DNA from: Bacteroidales bacterium UBA6408
GTDB taxonomy: Bacteria; Bacteroidota; Bacteroidia; Bacteroidales; UBA932
Reading direction: 5' to 3'
DNA: 64,000 bases
NCBI GenBank assembly: GCA_002439805.1
Contig: DJPQ01000002.1
Location: 3,555 to 67,554, forward strand
The notes beneath the pieces are model-generated. The model was not told the DNA's origin, did not search any database, and worked only from the letters and a program-made list of their open reading frames with translations. The first letter of the stretch is position 1. Each line of letters starts with the position of its first letter. The position numbers and the translations under genes were made by a program. This document shows, in pieces, positions 1 to 8,802 of the stretch.

Positions 1-54
1 CGCCGGAGCATCTGTCTTCGCGATGTTTCTGTAGATAAATGCCGCAGCAGTCAT
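1..54 (-). CDS. possible N-terminus of a divergent gene (partial)
   Basis: An ATG at 52-54 on the minus strand opens 18 codons (beginning MTAAAFIYRN) that run off the left edge without a stop. It would be transcribed divergently from the helicase gene that follows. No family can be recognised from 18 residues, and no clear promoter box is visible, so this may be a chance reading frame. Confidence 0.25.
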   Translation of the reverse strand, partial: MTAAAFIYRNIAKTDAPA

Positions 55-81
55 AAACGACCGCAAACGAAACTGGACAGC

Positions 82-112
82 ATTGCCCCTGCAAGATTTT
101 TCCGTATCTTTG
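82..112 (+). promoter_or_regulatory. Bacteroidota-type promoter of the helicase gene
   Basis: A -7 box TATCTTTG (105-112) matches TAnnTTTG exactly. A -33 element ATTG (82-85) lies 19 bases upstream. The box is about 60 bases before the chosen start codon. Confidence 0.55.
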
Positions 113-173
113 TCACCGGCTTGGGATGTCACCGGAAGCCGTCGCCGGCGGCTTCGTAATTTTTTTTTGCAAC

Positions 174-1931
174 ATGGAAGATAGAAATTTTGAGGTTGAA
201 CTGGCGCGGTTTATCGTGGAGAAGACCCGCAGGAGCCTGTTTCTGACGGGAAAGGCCGGGACGGGAAAGACGACGTTTCTCAGGGACATCACAAGACACA
301 CGAAGAAAAAGCACATCGTGCTTGCCCCGACGGGCGTTGCGGCGGTCAATGCAGGGGCGATGACGATTCACTCCTTTTTCCAGTTCGGTCTCGGGGCCTA
401 TGTGCCCGGAGTCGTGGCTCCGCAGACGGGCTATTTCATCCGTAAGGCGAAGCTTGACCTGATACGCAGCCTCGACCTCATCATCATTGATGAGATTTCA
501 ATGGTCCGTGCCGACCTGCTCGACCACATCGACGCGGAACTCCGCAGGATACGGCGCAGCTACCTCCCCTTCGGAGGGGTGCAGCTTCTGATGATCGGCG
601 ACCTCCAGCAGCTTCCGCCGATTGCGCACGGAGAGGAGGAAATGATTCTGAGGCAGCACTACAAGTCCCTGTATTTCTTTGACTGCAAGGCTCTTCAGAA
701 TCTGGAGTATTCCTGCATAGAGCTGAAGAACGTCTATCGTCAGAACGACTCTCATTTTGTCGGGATGCTCAACCGCGCACGGGTCGGCCGTCTCACGCAG
801 GAGGACATCGACGAGCTGAACGCACGCTATCAACCGGGATTCGTTCCCCGTCCGGAAGACAACTACATCCGCCTTGTCACGCACAACCGCATGGTGCAGA
901 GCGTGAACGAGGGGGAGATGACAAAGCTCGGCGGCGACGAATATGCCTTTGACGCAAAGGTCACCGGGACATTCCCCACGGAGTCTTTCCCGACGGCGGA
1001 ACGGCTTGTCCTGAAGAAGGGCGCTCAGGTGATGTTCATCAAGAACGACCCGGACAAGCGCTTCATAAACGGAACTCTGGGTGAGGTCTGCTACCTGTGG
1101 AAGGACAAGATTAAGGTCCGGATTGCGGACACCGGTGTCACGATTGACGTCGAGCCGATGGAGTGGGAGAACATACGCTATCAGCTGGACGAGACGGACA
1201 ACAGCGTGAATTCCACCACAATAGGCAAGTTCAGGCAATATCCGGTGCGCCCGGCCTGGGCCATCACCATCCACAAGAGCCAGGGTCTGACATTCGACCG
1301 CGCCATCATAGATGCCCGTGCGGCATTTTCGCCCGGCCAGGCATATGTCGCGCTCAGCCGCTGCCGCTCGCTCGAAGGAATCGTCCTCAGCTCCCCTCTC
1401 CGCGCCTCGGCGTTCATGACCGACACGACCATCGACGACTTTCTCCAAAGCCGTCTCGCCGATGCCAGGGAGCTTGCCTCCGAGGTCGCCTTCGTTCCGT
1501 TCGACTACGACCGCAGCAAGGACAGGCCGGAGCCGAAAATCGGCAACAAGGTCGCTTCGGGACCGTCAGTTACCATTCTTGACAAAGCGACGGCTCATGA
1601 AATATCCGAGGGCTTATCAAGTCCATGTTTCAGTAAAGAATCCGGTAAAACATCTGCGGGCAAGTCCGGAACCGGAGACGCAAATGCCGTCAGCGCCAAA
1701 CTCATCGCCGCGTTAAAATCCTGGAGACTCGAAAAGGCGCATGAACTCAATGTTCCGGCATTCTACATCCTCAGCAACAAGGTTCTCGACAACATCGCGG
1801 CATATCTTCCTCACAATCAAGAAGAACTCCTAGAAGTACCGGGCATCGGCCCGGCAAAGGCCGAAGGCTACGGGGCGGCAATACTGAAGATAGTGCAGGA
1901 AAACAGCGACGGACTCGCCTCGCGACGGTAG
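174..1931 (+). CDS. PIF1/RecD-like DNA helicase with C-terminal HRDC domain
   Basis: This is a 585-residue ATP-dependent DNA helicase of superfamily 1. Walker A is GKAGTGKTT (residues 26-34), Walker B is DEISM (106-110), and a GDLQQLPP motif follows near residue 143. A UvrD/RecD-type C-terminal motif is seen in the stretch around AITIHKSQGLTFD. The last 70 residues form an HRDC-like fold (YILSNKVLDNIA, then EVPGIGPAKAEGYG) that binds nucleic acid. The ATG at 174 was chosen over an upstream in-frame ATG at 126 because the extra 16 residues look non-coding and family members start just before the ATPase core. The role, probably in DNA repair or replication, is inferred from the family. Confidence 0.85.
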   Translation: MEDRNFEVELARFIVEKTRRSLFLTGKAGTGKTTFLRDITRHTKKKHIVLAPTGVAAVNAGAMTIHSFFQFGLGAYVPGVVAPQTGYFIRKAKLDLIRSLDLIIIDEISMVRADLLDHIDAELRRIRRSYLPFGGVQLLMIGDLQQLPPIAHGEEEMILRQHYKSLYFFDCKALQNLEYSCIELKNVYRQNDSHFVGMLNRARVGRLTQEDIDELNARYQPGFVPRPEDNYIRLVTHNRMVQSVNEGEMTKLGGDEYAFDAKVTGTFPTESFPTAERLVLKKGAQVMFIKNDPDKRFINGTLGEVCYLWKDKIKVRIADTGVTIDVEPMEWENIRYQLDETDNSVNSTTIGKFRQYPVRPAWAITIHKSQGLTFDRAIIDARAAFSPGQAYVALSRCRSLEGIVLSSPLRASAFMTDTTIDDFLQSRLADARELASEVAFVPFDYDRSKDRPEPKIGNKVASGPSVTILDKATAHEISEGLSSPCFSKESGKTSAGKSGTGDANAVSAKLIAALKSWRLEKAHELNVPAFYILSNKVLDNIAAYLPHNQEELLEVPGIGPAKAEGYGAAILKIVQENSDGLASRR

Positions 1932-1936
1932 CGTAC

Positions 1937-3403
1937 CTATTTCCGGTCACGGCGGAGCTTCCAGAGGAAGAAGAGGGTGAGAGAGAGGAGGAAGGCGGCG
2001 GAGCCGATGGCACAGTTCCATGTGTTCGGGAGGTTGAAGCCTATCTTTGCTATGCAGAGGTAGGTGGTGCAGACGGCGGTCATGAAGGCTGCCGGGAAGA
2101 GCGTCAGGAGATAGGCCGCGGAGCCCTTCGGCTTGGACTTCACGAGATAGGCCGTGGCGGTCCAGAGCATGAAGACCGCAAGGGTCTGGTTCGCCCAGCC
2201 GAAATAGCGCCAGATGACGTTGAAACCGTCCTCGTCGGCGATGTTGTACCAGAGCAGCAGGCCGGCGACGGCAAAAAGCGGAATGCTGATTATCAGACGG
2301 TTGCGGACGGGCTTCTGGTTCAGATGCAGGAAATCCGCGACAATCAGACGTGCGCTGCGGAAAGCCGTGTCGCCGCTCGTGATTGGAGCCGCCACTACGC
2401 CGAGCACAGCGAGAATGCCGCCGAGCACTCCCAGCCAGCTCTTGGAAACATTCACGACAACTTCCGGAGCAGCCGCATGAAGCGTGGAGCCCACGGCCTC
2501 GGCGCCTCCGTCAAAGAAGAACCAGGAAGAAACCGTTGCCCAGATGAGCGCCACGATGCCCTCGGTAATCATCGCCCCGTAGAACACCGGCCTTCCGAGC
2601 TTCTCGTCCGTGAGGCAGCGGGCCATCAGCGGAGACTGCGTCGCGTGGAAGCCGCTCACCGCGCCGCAGGCAATCGTGATGAACAGACACGGGAAAATCG
2701 GCTGGCCGCTCAGCAGTCCCTTCTCCTCGCCAAGGTTGCCCAGTCCGTCCCAGAGTTCCGGCAGTGACGGCCACTTGACAAAGAGGCAGGCCATCAGCGC
2801 CACCGCCATAAAGATCAGGGCGAAGGCGAAAATCGGATAGATGCGCCCGATAATCTTATCGACGGGAAGAAGCGTGGCCAGAAGGTAGTAGAGGAATATG
2901 ACGCCGACCCAAATCATGATGGCAATCTTGGACCCGTCGCCCGCGATGTCGCCGAGAATCAGCGCGGGGCTGAACACGAACACCGTGCCCACGAGCATCA
3001 GGACAATGATTGAGAATGCAAGGATGAACTTCTTTGTTCCGTTTCCGAGATATGTGCCCACAAGATCCGGGAGTCCCGCGCCGTCGTTGCGAATGGAGAG
3101 CATCCCGGTGAAGAAATCATGAACGGCTCCGGCAAAGATGCAGCCTAAGACAATCCAGAGATAGGACGACGGGCCGAACTTCGCGCCCATAATCGCTCCG
3201 AAGATAGGTCCGGTTCCCGCTATGTTCAGAAACTGGACCATATAGACCTTCCATGCCGGCATCGGCACATAGTCAACGCCGTCGGCCCTTGTGACGGCCG
3301 GAGTTTTTCTTGCGGAGTCAATCCCGAAGACGCGCTCGACGAAGCGTCCATAGAGGAAATAGCCCAGAACGAGGGCGGCGAGGCTTATAAGAAACGAGAA
3401 CAT
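1937..3403 (-). CDS. cstA: CstA-family carbon starvation/pyruvate-type transporter
   Basis: This 488-residue polytopic inner-membrane protein has many hydrophobic segments and the CstA hallmarks: an N-terminal region with VPMPAWKVYMVQFLNIAGTG, then GPIFGAIMGAKFGPSSYLWI and AGAVHDFFTGM. CstA proteins take up peptides or pyruvate; the substrate here cannot be told. It is much shorter than E. coli CstA (about 700 residues), as is usual for this family branch in Bacteroidota. It converges on the helicase gene with only 5 bases between the two stops. It is transcribed alone; the next upstream gene is separated by a terminator. Confidence 0.85.
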   Translation of the reverse strand: MFSFLISLAALVLGYFLYGRFVERVFGIDSARKTPAVTRADGVDYVPMPAWKVYMVQFLNIAGTGPIFGAIMGAKFGPSSYLWIVLGCIFAGAVHDFFTGMLSIRNDGAGLPDLVGTYLGNGTKKFILAFSIIVLMLVGTVFVFSPALILGDIAGDGSKIAIMIWVGVIFLYYLLATLLPVDKIIGRIYPIFAFALIFMAVALMACLFVKWPSLPELWDGLGNLGEEKGLLSGQPIFPCLFITIACGAVSGFHATQSPLMARCLTDEKLGRPVFYGAMITEGIVALIWATVSSWFFFDGGAEAVGSTLHAAAPEVVVNVSKSWLGVLGGILAVLGVVAAPITSGDTAFRSARLIVADFLHLNQKPVRNRLIISIPLFAVAGLLLWYNIADEDGFNVIWRYFGWANQTLAVFMLWTATAYLVKSKPKGSAAYLLTLFPAAFMTAVCTTYLCIAKIGFNLPNTWNCAIGSAAFLLSLTLFFLWKLRRDRK

Positions 3404-3431
3404 TGCGATTGATGATTATTAAGAAACCTTC

Positions 3432-3465
3432 AAAAAAATGGGCCGCTGTTTTCAGCGACCCATTT
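3432..3465 (-). terminator. Rho-independent terminator of the Hc1-like gene
   Basis: Arms 3436-3448 and 3453-3465 form a 13-position stem with one C-A mismatch and a TTTT loop. On the minus strand the stem is followed by a run of seven T (3432-3438). It separates the Hc1-like gene from the transporter gene. Confidence 0.75.
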
Positions 3466-3481
3466 CTTTGAGTTCCGAAAC

Positions 3482-3655
3482 TTATTTTGAAGCTTCAACA
3501 GAAACCTTGCGGAATTCCTTGAGGTCCTTCATAAGTTCGAGCGCATTCTTACGCGCACGCGCACCGGCAGCCTTGTTGCCCTTGACAACCTGCGCCTCAG
3601 CGTTTGCCTGAAATTCTGCAATTTCAGCATTGATTTTAGCTACGAGCTCTTTCAT
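3482..3655 (-). CDS. Hc1-like (histone H1-like) small protein
   Basis: This 57-residue protein begins MKELVAKINAEIAEFQ and has GARARKNALELMKDLKEFRK in its middle. It is rich in alanine, glutamate and lysine and predicted to be all helical. It matches the short proteins annotated as histone H1-like (Hc1) throughout Bacteroidales, which are thought to bind nucleic acid; that role is family knowledge and not visible here. The AT-rich leader just before the ATG is typical of highly expressed Bacteroidota genes. It has its own terminator. Confidence 0.8.
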   Translation of the reverse strand: MKELVAKINAEIAEFQANAEAQVVKGNKAAGARARKNALELMKDLKEFRKVSVEASK

Positions 3656-3748
3656 GATATTTAATTTTAAATTAGTAATTGAAAAATTCTTTCAAAACCG
3701 ATGCAAGTTAGGCAGAAAAACATTAAGATGCAAATATTCAGGGCATTT

Positions 3749-3780
3749 TTTGCATTTTAGAGGCAAATTAGCGACATTTG
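3749..3780 (+). promoter_or_regulatory. likely promoter of the PqqD/kinase pair
   Basis: A TTTG (3749-3752) is followed after 20 bases by GACATTTG (3773-3780), one mismatch from TAnnTTTG. It lies 46 bases before the ATG at 3827. A near-repeat (CGnnATTnGCATAAACA) of the same stretch follows immediately. Confidence 0.35.
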
Positions 3781-3826
3781 CATAAACATTTAGCGCTATT
3801 CGCATAAACAAAAAAAACAATTATTC

Positions 3827-4129
3827 ATGAAAATTTCTCCAAAGTTCAAAGTACGCTCGATGGCCGGGCAGAACGTCATCATAATGCAGGGCAAATATGG
3901 CGGCGACATGACAAAGATCATATCCCTCAACGACACGTCACTTTTTCTGTGGAACACGTTTCACGGCAAGGAATTCACCGCATTCGACGTCATCGAGGCG
4001 CTTCAGAAGGAATATGGCATCGACCATGAGACTGCCGCGACGGACGGTCAGGCGTGGTGCAGCAAGCTCGTCGAGTGCGGACTCATAGAGAACGGATCCC
4101 AAGAAAAACTTTCCGATATAAAACAGTAG
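3827..4129 (+). CDS. PqqD-family protein
   Basis: This 100-residue protein has the PqqD fold signature: a VIIMQGKYGGDMTKIISLNDTS-like strand region, then a LWNTFHG helix, and a C-terminal winged-helix-like part ending in KLVECGLIENG. PqqD proteins act as peptide chaperones (RiPP recognition elements) in peptide-modification pathways, but lone Bacteroidota homologues are mostly uncharacterised. It sits 3 bases upstream of an HPr-kinase-like gene, so the two are almost certainly cotranscribed and act together. No radical-SAM gene or precursor peptide is visible beside it. Confidence 0.75.
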   Translation: MKISPKFKVRSMAGQNVIIMQGKYGGDMTKIISLNDTSLFLWNTFHGKEFTAFDVIEALQKEYGIDHETAATDGQAWCSKLVECGLIENGSQEKLSDIKQ

Positions 4130-4132
4130 GTC

Positions 4133-5017
4133 ATGCCGGTCACACTTTCAATCGCCGGCTTCAGGTTCAGATTCGACGGGCCTGATGTGACCGGATTCAT
4201 CCACGCGATGCCTTTCTTCCGTCCGTTTCTTGTTCAGGAACAGGATGCCGCGGCGGATTTCCGTGTTTCGGAAGAACTTGACGAGGACAATGTGAGCAGA
4301 CTGAAGGAAAGGTTCGGGAAAACTGACAGCTACTTTGACGTTGCGTTCGAGGACGTGGAATGCAGTTTCTACCGCGACGGGGACATGATTGTCTTCCATA
4401 TGACGGAGGAACATTCGGGCAAGGAACTCTGGGAGACTTGGAACATAGGAGACACGACGGTGAGAACCTCTATTGTCCGGGCGACCGCGACGATGTACAG
4501 ATATGCGCTGTGGACAGCGGTGAATTTCCTGACCTGCCTTCGCGGATGCCTTGCCATCCACTGCTCCGCCAACGTGTTCGACGGCCGCACGGCCATTTTT
4601 CTAGGAGAATCCGGAACAGGAAAGAGCACGCACACGAGACTTCTGCGCGAAAGGTACCCGGAGTCGTTTCTGCTGAACGACGACAGTCCGTTCATCAGGG
4701 TGATGCCGGACGGCAGGGTGATGGTATTCGGCTCGCCTTGGAGCGGCAAGACTCCTTGCTACAAGGCAGAGGCATATCCGCTCGCGGCGATAGTGCGTCT
4801 GAGCCAGGCTCCTTACAACAGGATTCACCGGCTGAACCCCGTACAGGCCATAGGGGCGCTGCTTCCTTCGGCTCCGCCCGCGCTGAACTATACGGAAGAG
4901 ACTTCCGACGCTGTCTGCAACTACATTTCTGATGTTCTGGCTGAAGTTCCGGCGTGGTCTCTTGAATGCCTCCCGAATACGGAAGCTGCGGAACTTTCTC
5001 ACGATACTGTTCTGTGA
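4133..5017 (+). CDS. HPr serine kinase-like protein
   Basis: This 294-residue protein carries a P-loop GESGTGKST near residue 160, followed by LLNDDSPFI and GSPWSGKTPCY. This is the arrangement of the C-terminal domain of HPr kinase/phosphatase and related kinases that accompany PqqD-like proteins. The N-terminal half has no motif I recognise. Known relatives in peptide-modification clusters phosphorylate peptides or act in lasso-type pathways; here the substrate is unknown. Its TGA stop (5015-5017) shares its last base with the end of the antisense tRNA-Thr gene. Confidence 0.7.
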   Translation: MPVTLSIAGFRFRFDGPDVTGFIHAMPFFRPFLVQEQDAAADFRVSEELDEDNVSRLKERFGKTDSYFDVAFEDVECSFYRDGDMIVFHMTEEHSGKELWETWNIGDTTVRTSIVRATATMYRYALWTAVNFLTCLRGCLAIHCSANVFDGRTAIFLGESGTGKSTHTRLLRERYPESFLLNDDSPFIRVMPDGRVMVFGSPWSGKTPCYKAEAYPLAAIVRLSQAPYNRIHRLNPVQAIGALLPSAPPALNYTEETSDAVCNYISDVLAEVPAWSLECLPNTEAAELSHDTVL

Positions 5018-5089
5018 GCCAGCTATGGGAGTCGAACCCACGACCTTCGCGTTACGAATGCGATGCTCTACCAACTAAGCTAAACTGGC
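5017..5089 (-). tRNA. tRNA-Thr (anticodon CGT)
   Basis: The 73-base gene folds as a cloverleaf. The acceptor arm is GCCAGTT/AGCTGGC, the D-arm is GCTTAGTTGGTAGAGC, the anticodon loop is TTCGTAA with anticodon CGT (reads ACG, threonine), and the T-arm is GTGGG-TTCGACT-CCCAT. The 3' CCA is not encoded. The last pair of the anticodon stem (position 31-39) is A-C, an unusual mismatch. The discriminator base is T. Confidence 0.95.
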
Positions 5090-5130
5090 TTTGGCCTCAG
5101 TCTGCGGACCGTTGTCCGAAGAAAGGACTG

Positions 5131-5138
5131 CAAAGATA
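5131..5138 (-). promoter_or_regulatory. -7 box of the tRNA-Thr promoter
   Basis: The minus strand reads TATCTTTG, an exact TAnnTTTG match, 42 bases before the mature tRNA 5' end. No convincing -33 element is visible. Confidence 0.5.
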
Positions 5139-5223
5139 GTAATTTTCTGAATAAATCTCACTCATTTGGACAAATTTTCTGCATTCGGGGATATTTTTCT
5201 TCGTGCAGACGGAATAAATATAT

Positions 5224-6741
5224 ATGATACCGATGGAAAAGGAGAGATACAGCGACATTCTGATTATAGGAGGAGGCGCGGCGGGGCTCATGGCGGCCGT
5301 CGGAGCGGGCTCATGTCCAGTCTCCGTCCATGACTCCGGGGTCTCAGGAGAAATGAACGGGAAGGCGGAGGAAAACACTCGGGTGAAGGTCACGGTGCTC
5401 GAAAAGATGCCGAGGGTCGGACGAAAGATCATGATCAGCGGAAAGGGACGCTGCAATTTCACGAATATGTCGGATTGGAACGAGTTTTCGCTGCATGTCC
5501 ATCCCAAGGCCGACTTCCTCAAGCCGGCGTTCTTCGCCCTTCCGCCGGTGAAGATGATGGAAATGATTGAGGCTCACGGATGTCCTTGCGTCGTGGAGCG
5601 GGGAGGAAGGGTGTTCCCGGAATCGCACCGGGCGGCAGATGTGGTCGATGTTCTGCTGCGGATGGCTGAGGAGTCGGGAGCGGAGATTGTCACGGGATGC
5701 GAGGTCAGCGACATCGGCCTCAATGAACGCGGGGAATTCGTCGTCGCCGCAAAGACGGGCAACTTCATATCCCGCAGCCTCATAATCACGACCGGGGGGC
5801 TCTCCTACCCAGCCACAGGTTCAACCGGAGACGGCTACAGGTGGGCAAGGGAGTTCGGTCACAGGGTCAGCGAGCGTTTCCCATCGCTCACTGCGATTGT
5901 GCCGGCGGGATACAAAATCAATAGAGCAACGGACAACAATGCGACAGCTTCAGAGAAAGCAGGCGGAGCACATTCAGCGGTATTTGAAGACGCAGGTGTG
6001 AGCGGCCGGGAAGAATACCGGGAACAAAAGGGACACATTGACCGCGTCGTGCCGCTGACCGAATGGGGACGGCAGCTCGCCGGGATTCAGCTCAGGAACG
6101 TGAGGCTAACGGTTGAGGCTGACGGAAGCACCCTGGACTCGGAGTTCGGGGACTTGGACTTCACGGACGGAGGCATCGAGGGACCGATTGGGTTCAGACT
6201 CAGCCGCAGAACCGTCAAGGCGCTCAGGAATGGTTTCAAGGTCACGGCTCACATAGACCTCAAGCCCGCCGTTGAGCCGGAGCAGCTGGAGCGCAGGATC
6301 GACGAACTATGGAAGGAAATCACCAATGATAAACGCAGCTACACCCTCGTCAGAGGAAGGCAGACTTTACGCCCCTACAAGGAACGCTTTGCCGTGCTGC
6401 TCACCAAGCTGCTGCCCAAGGAACTTATTCGGCCGTTCGCGGCATCGTTCCGGAGTCTTGACAGCCGCAATCTCGGGAAAGCACTGAAAGACTGGAAGAT
6501 GCAGGTGACGGGATATGTCGGCTACGAGCGCTGCGTGGTCACAGCCGGCGGCGTGGCTCTTGACGAAATCAACAGAAAAGACCTGGAATCCAAACTGGTT
6601 CCAGGCCTTCACTTTGCGGGCGAGGTGCTTGACCTTGACGGCGACACCGGCGGGTATAATCTGCAGATTGCCTTTTCTACCGGATTCCTTGCCGGGATGG
6701 GGGCGGGGCGAAAAACTATAGCAGGTCCATCACCTGATTGA
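5224..6741 (+). CDS. HI0933/BaiN-like NAD(P)/FAD-dependent oxidoreductase
   Basis: This is a 505-residue flavoprotein. The N-terminal dinucleotide-binding motif is IIGGGAAGLMAA, followed by EKMPRVGRKIMISGKGRCNFTN, the signature of the HI0933 family (TIGR00275 type). The C-terminus has HFAGEVLDLDGDTGGYNLQ, which closes the FAD site. Relatives include BaiN, active on bile acids, but most members have no known substrate. An alternative start at 5233 (MEKERYSD) is equally possible. The 3' end overlaps the convergent transketolase gene by 26 bases. About 30 extra residues lie between the first strand of the nucleotide fold and EKMPRV. Confidence 0.85.
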   Translation: MIPMEKERYSDILIIGGGAAGLMAAVGAGSCPVSVHDSGVSGEMNGKAEENTRVKVTVLEKMPRVGRKIMISGKGRCNFTNMSDWNEFSLHVHPKADFLKPAFFALPPVKMMEMIEAHGCPCVVERGGRVFPESHRAADVVDVLLRMAEESGAEIVTGCEVSDIGLNERGEFVVAAKTGNFISRSLIITTGGLSYPATGSTGDGYRWAREFGHRVSERFPSLTAIVPAGYKINRATDNNATASEKAGGAHSAVFEDAGVSGREEYREQKGHIDRVVPLTEWGRQLAGIQLRNVRLTVEADGSTLDSEFGDLDFTDGGIEGPIGFRLSRRTVKALRNGFKVTAHIDLKPAVEPEQLERRIDELWKEITNDKRSYTLVRGRQTLRPYKERFAVLLTKLLPKELIRPFAASFRSLDSRNLGKALKDWKMQVTGYVGYERCVVTAGGVALDEINRKDLESKLVPGLHFAGEVLDLDGDTGGYNLQIAFSTGFLAGMGAGRKTIAGPSPD

Positions 6742-8749
6742 AGACATTTTCTGCGGTGAAGCCGAGCTTCTCGTCGAGCACCTTGTACGGAGCGGAGAAG
6801 CCGAAGCTTTCGAGCCCATAGACGGTGCCGTTCGAGCCGACGAGGCCCTGAAGGGTCACCGGAAGGCCGGCGGTGAGGCCGAAGACATTGGCTCCCGCAG
6901 GGATGACCTCGTCCTGATACTCCTCGCTCTGGCTGCGGAACAGCCCCTCGGAAGGAGCGGAGACGATGCGGCAGCGGATGCCCTTTTCGCGCAGAAGCGC
7001 CGCGCCGGCAACCAGCGTCGCCACCTCCGAGCCCGAAGCAACGAGAACGACCTCGTTTCCGCCGAGACCGTGGTCATGAAGCTTGTCCGAGCCGGCCACT
7101 ATATATGCTCCCCTGGCAACCTGCGAGTAGTCGTTCTCCTCCGGAAGGCTCCTGATGTTCTGCCTTGACAGAATCAGGGCGGTCGGGGTCTTCACGTTCT
7201 CCATAGCCAGTTTCCACGCCTGAGTCGTCTCCTCCGAATCGGCCGGGCGAAGCACAAGCATGGAATTTTCCCCGTGATGGTTCTTCAGTTTCTCCATCAG
7301 GCGGATTTGGGCCTCCTGTTCAACAGGCTCGTGGGTAGGTCCGTCCTCGCCGACACGGAATGCGTCATGCGACCAGATGAACTTCACCGGGACCTCCATC
7401 AGTGCAGCCATCCTCACGGCCGGCTTCATGTAGTCCGAGAACACGAAGAACGTCGCGCAGGCCGCAATCACGCCACCGTGAAGCGCCATGCCGATGCAGC
7501 AGCACGCCATAGTCAGTTCGGACACGCCCGCCTGGAAGAACGCTCCGGAGAAATCACCGGCAGTGAAAGCGTGTGTCTTCTTGAGAAACCCGTCAGTCTT
7601 GTCAGAGTTGGAAAGGTCGGCCGAAGCGACTATCATGTTCTCAACCTCAACCGCGAGAGTTCCGAGAACCGCAGCGGACGCGCCTCTTGTGGAATCGTCC
7701 CGCTTCTGCTGAATCGCCTTCCAGTCAACCTCCGGAACATCTCCCGAGAACCATTGTGTCTTCTTTGCCGCAAGTTCCGGATTGGCGGCAGCCCACTTGG
7801 CCTCAGCGGCCTTGCGCTCCGCGACAATCTTAAGGAGTTCCTCGCGGCGCGCGGCATAGATAGCCTTAGTTTCCGGGAAAAGAACGAAAGGATTCTCAGG
7901 GTCGCCGCCGAGAGCCTTAACGGTGTTTATGTAGGCCTCGCCGCCGAGAGGAGCGCCGTGGGTTGCACAGCAGTTCTCGTAGCTTGAGCCGTCGGCACGG
8001 AGGGCTCCCTTGCCCATCACGGTGTCGCCGATGATGAGGGTCGGCTTCCCGACAACCTTCAGAGCCTCGTCGAGGGCAGACCGAATCTGCTCGACGTCAT
8101 TCCCGTCAATTTCAATCACGTTCCAGTTCCATGCACGGTACTTTGCCGCGACATCCTCGTTATCGACAGCCGCTGTCTCCGTGGAGAGCTGGATGCGGTT
8201 GGAGTCATAGAACATTATGAGGTTGTCCAGTCCGAGAGTGCCGGCTATGCGGCCGGAGCCCTGGGAGATTTCCTCCTGAATGCCTCCGTCCGAGATGTAG
8301 GCATAAATCCGCTGGCTCATCACCTCTCCCAGACGCGCCTTGAGGAACTTGGCGGCGATTGCGGCGCCCACAGCGAAGGTATGTCCCTGTCCGAGCGGTC
8401 CGGAGGTGTTCTCGATTCCGCGCTCCACGCAGCGCTCAGGATGTCCCGGAGTCGGGCTTCCCCACTGGCGGAACTGAGCGAGCTCGTCCATAGTAAACTT
8501 TCCGGTGAAGGCAAGCGTGGAGTAGAGCATCGTGCTCATGTGCCCCGGGTCGAGGAAGAAACGGTCACGTCCATCCCAGAAAGGGTTTTCCGGGTCATAG
8601 ACCAGATATTCGGAGTAGAGCGTGTTTATGAAGTCGGCCCCGCCCATCGCGCCGCCCGGGTGTCCGGACTTGGCCTTTTCAACCATAGAAGCCGCCAACA
8701 CACGGATGTTGTCGGCGGCTCTGTTCATATTCTTAACGTCATTCTTCAT
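6716..8749 (-). CDS. tkt: transketolase
   Basis: This 677-residue thiamine-diphosphate enzyme of the non-oxidative pentose phosphate pathway transfers two-carbon units between sugar phosphates. Visible motifs are KAKSGHPGGAMGGA near the N-terminus, SGPLGQGHTFAVGAA, the cofactor-binding ISDGGIQEE region, and HDAFRVGEDGPTHEPVEQ in the pyrimidine-binding domain. Length and domain order (cofactor-binding, pyrimidine-binding, C-terminal) are those of full-length transketolase. It lies 53 bases downstream of tpiA on the same strand, so a shared transcript from the tpiA promoter is likely. Confidence 0.97.
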   Translation of the reverse strand: MKNDVKNMNRAADNIRVLAASMVEKAKSGHPGGAMGGADFINTLYSEYLVYDPENPFWDGRDRFFLDPGHMSTMLYSTLAFTGKFTMDELAQFRQWGSPTPGHPERCVERGIENTSGPLGQGHTFAVGAAIAAKFLKARLGEVMSQRIYAYISDGGIQEEISQGSGRIAGTLGLDNLIMFYDSNRIQLSTETAAVDNEDVAAKYRAWNWNVIEIDGNDVEQIRSALDEALKVVGKPTLIIGDTVMGKGALRADGSSYENCCATHGAPLGGEAYINTVKALGGDPENPFVLFPETKAIYAARREELLKIVAERKAAEAKWAAANPELAAKKTQWFSGDVPEVDWKAIQQKRDDSTRGASAAVLGTLAVEVENMIVASADLSNSDKTDGFLKKTHAFTAGDFSGAFFQAGVSELTMACCCIGMALHGGVIAACATFFVFSDYMKPAVRMAALMEVPVKFIWSHDAFRVGEDGPTHEPVEQEAQIRLMEKLKNHHGENSMLVLRPADSEETTQAWKLAMENVKTPTALILSRQNIRSLPEENDYSQVARGAYIVAGSDKLHDHGLGGNEVVLVASGSEVATLVAGAALLREKGIRCRIVSAPSEGLFRSQSEEYQDEVIPAGANVFGLTAGLPVTLQGLVGSNGTVYGLESFGFSAPYKVLDEKLGFTAENVFNQVMDLL

Positions 8750-8767
8750 AATGCAGAATTCTTGGAA

Positions 8768-8801
8768 GTGATGGGATGCCTAAAAGATGGGCGCCCATCA
8801 C
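8768..8801. repeat. intergenic palindrome between tpiA and tkt
   Basis: The spacer holds an outer inverted repeat GTGATGGG/CCCATCAC (8768-8775, 8794-8801) enclosing a perfect 14-bp palindrome, GATGGGCGCCCATC (8786-8799). There is no T-run, so this may tune expression of tkt relative to tpiA or be a small dispersed repeat. Most of 8770-8786 recurs after obgE at 40244. Confidence 0.5.
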
Positions 8802-8802
8802 A

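Noticed and set aside
498..1448. Long minus-strand open frame opposite the helicase
   Set aside because: It lies wholly antisense to a clear helicase, has no recognisable motif, and follows from the codon use of the real gene.
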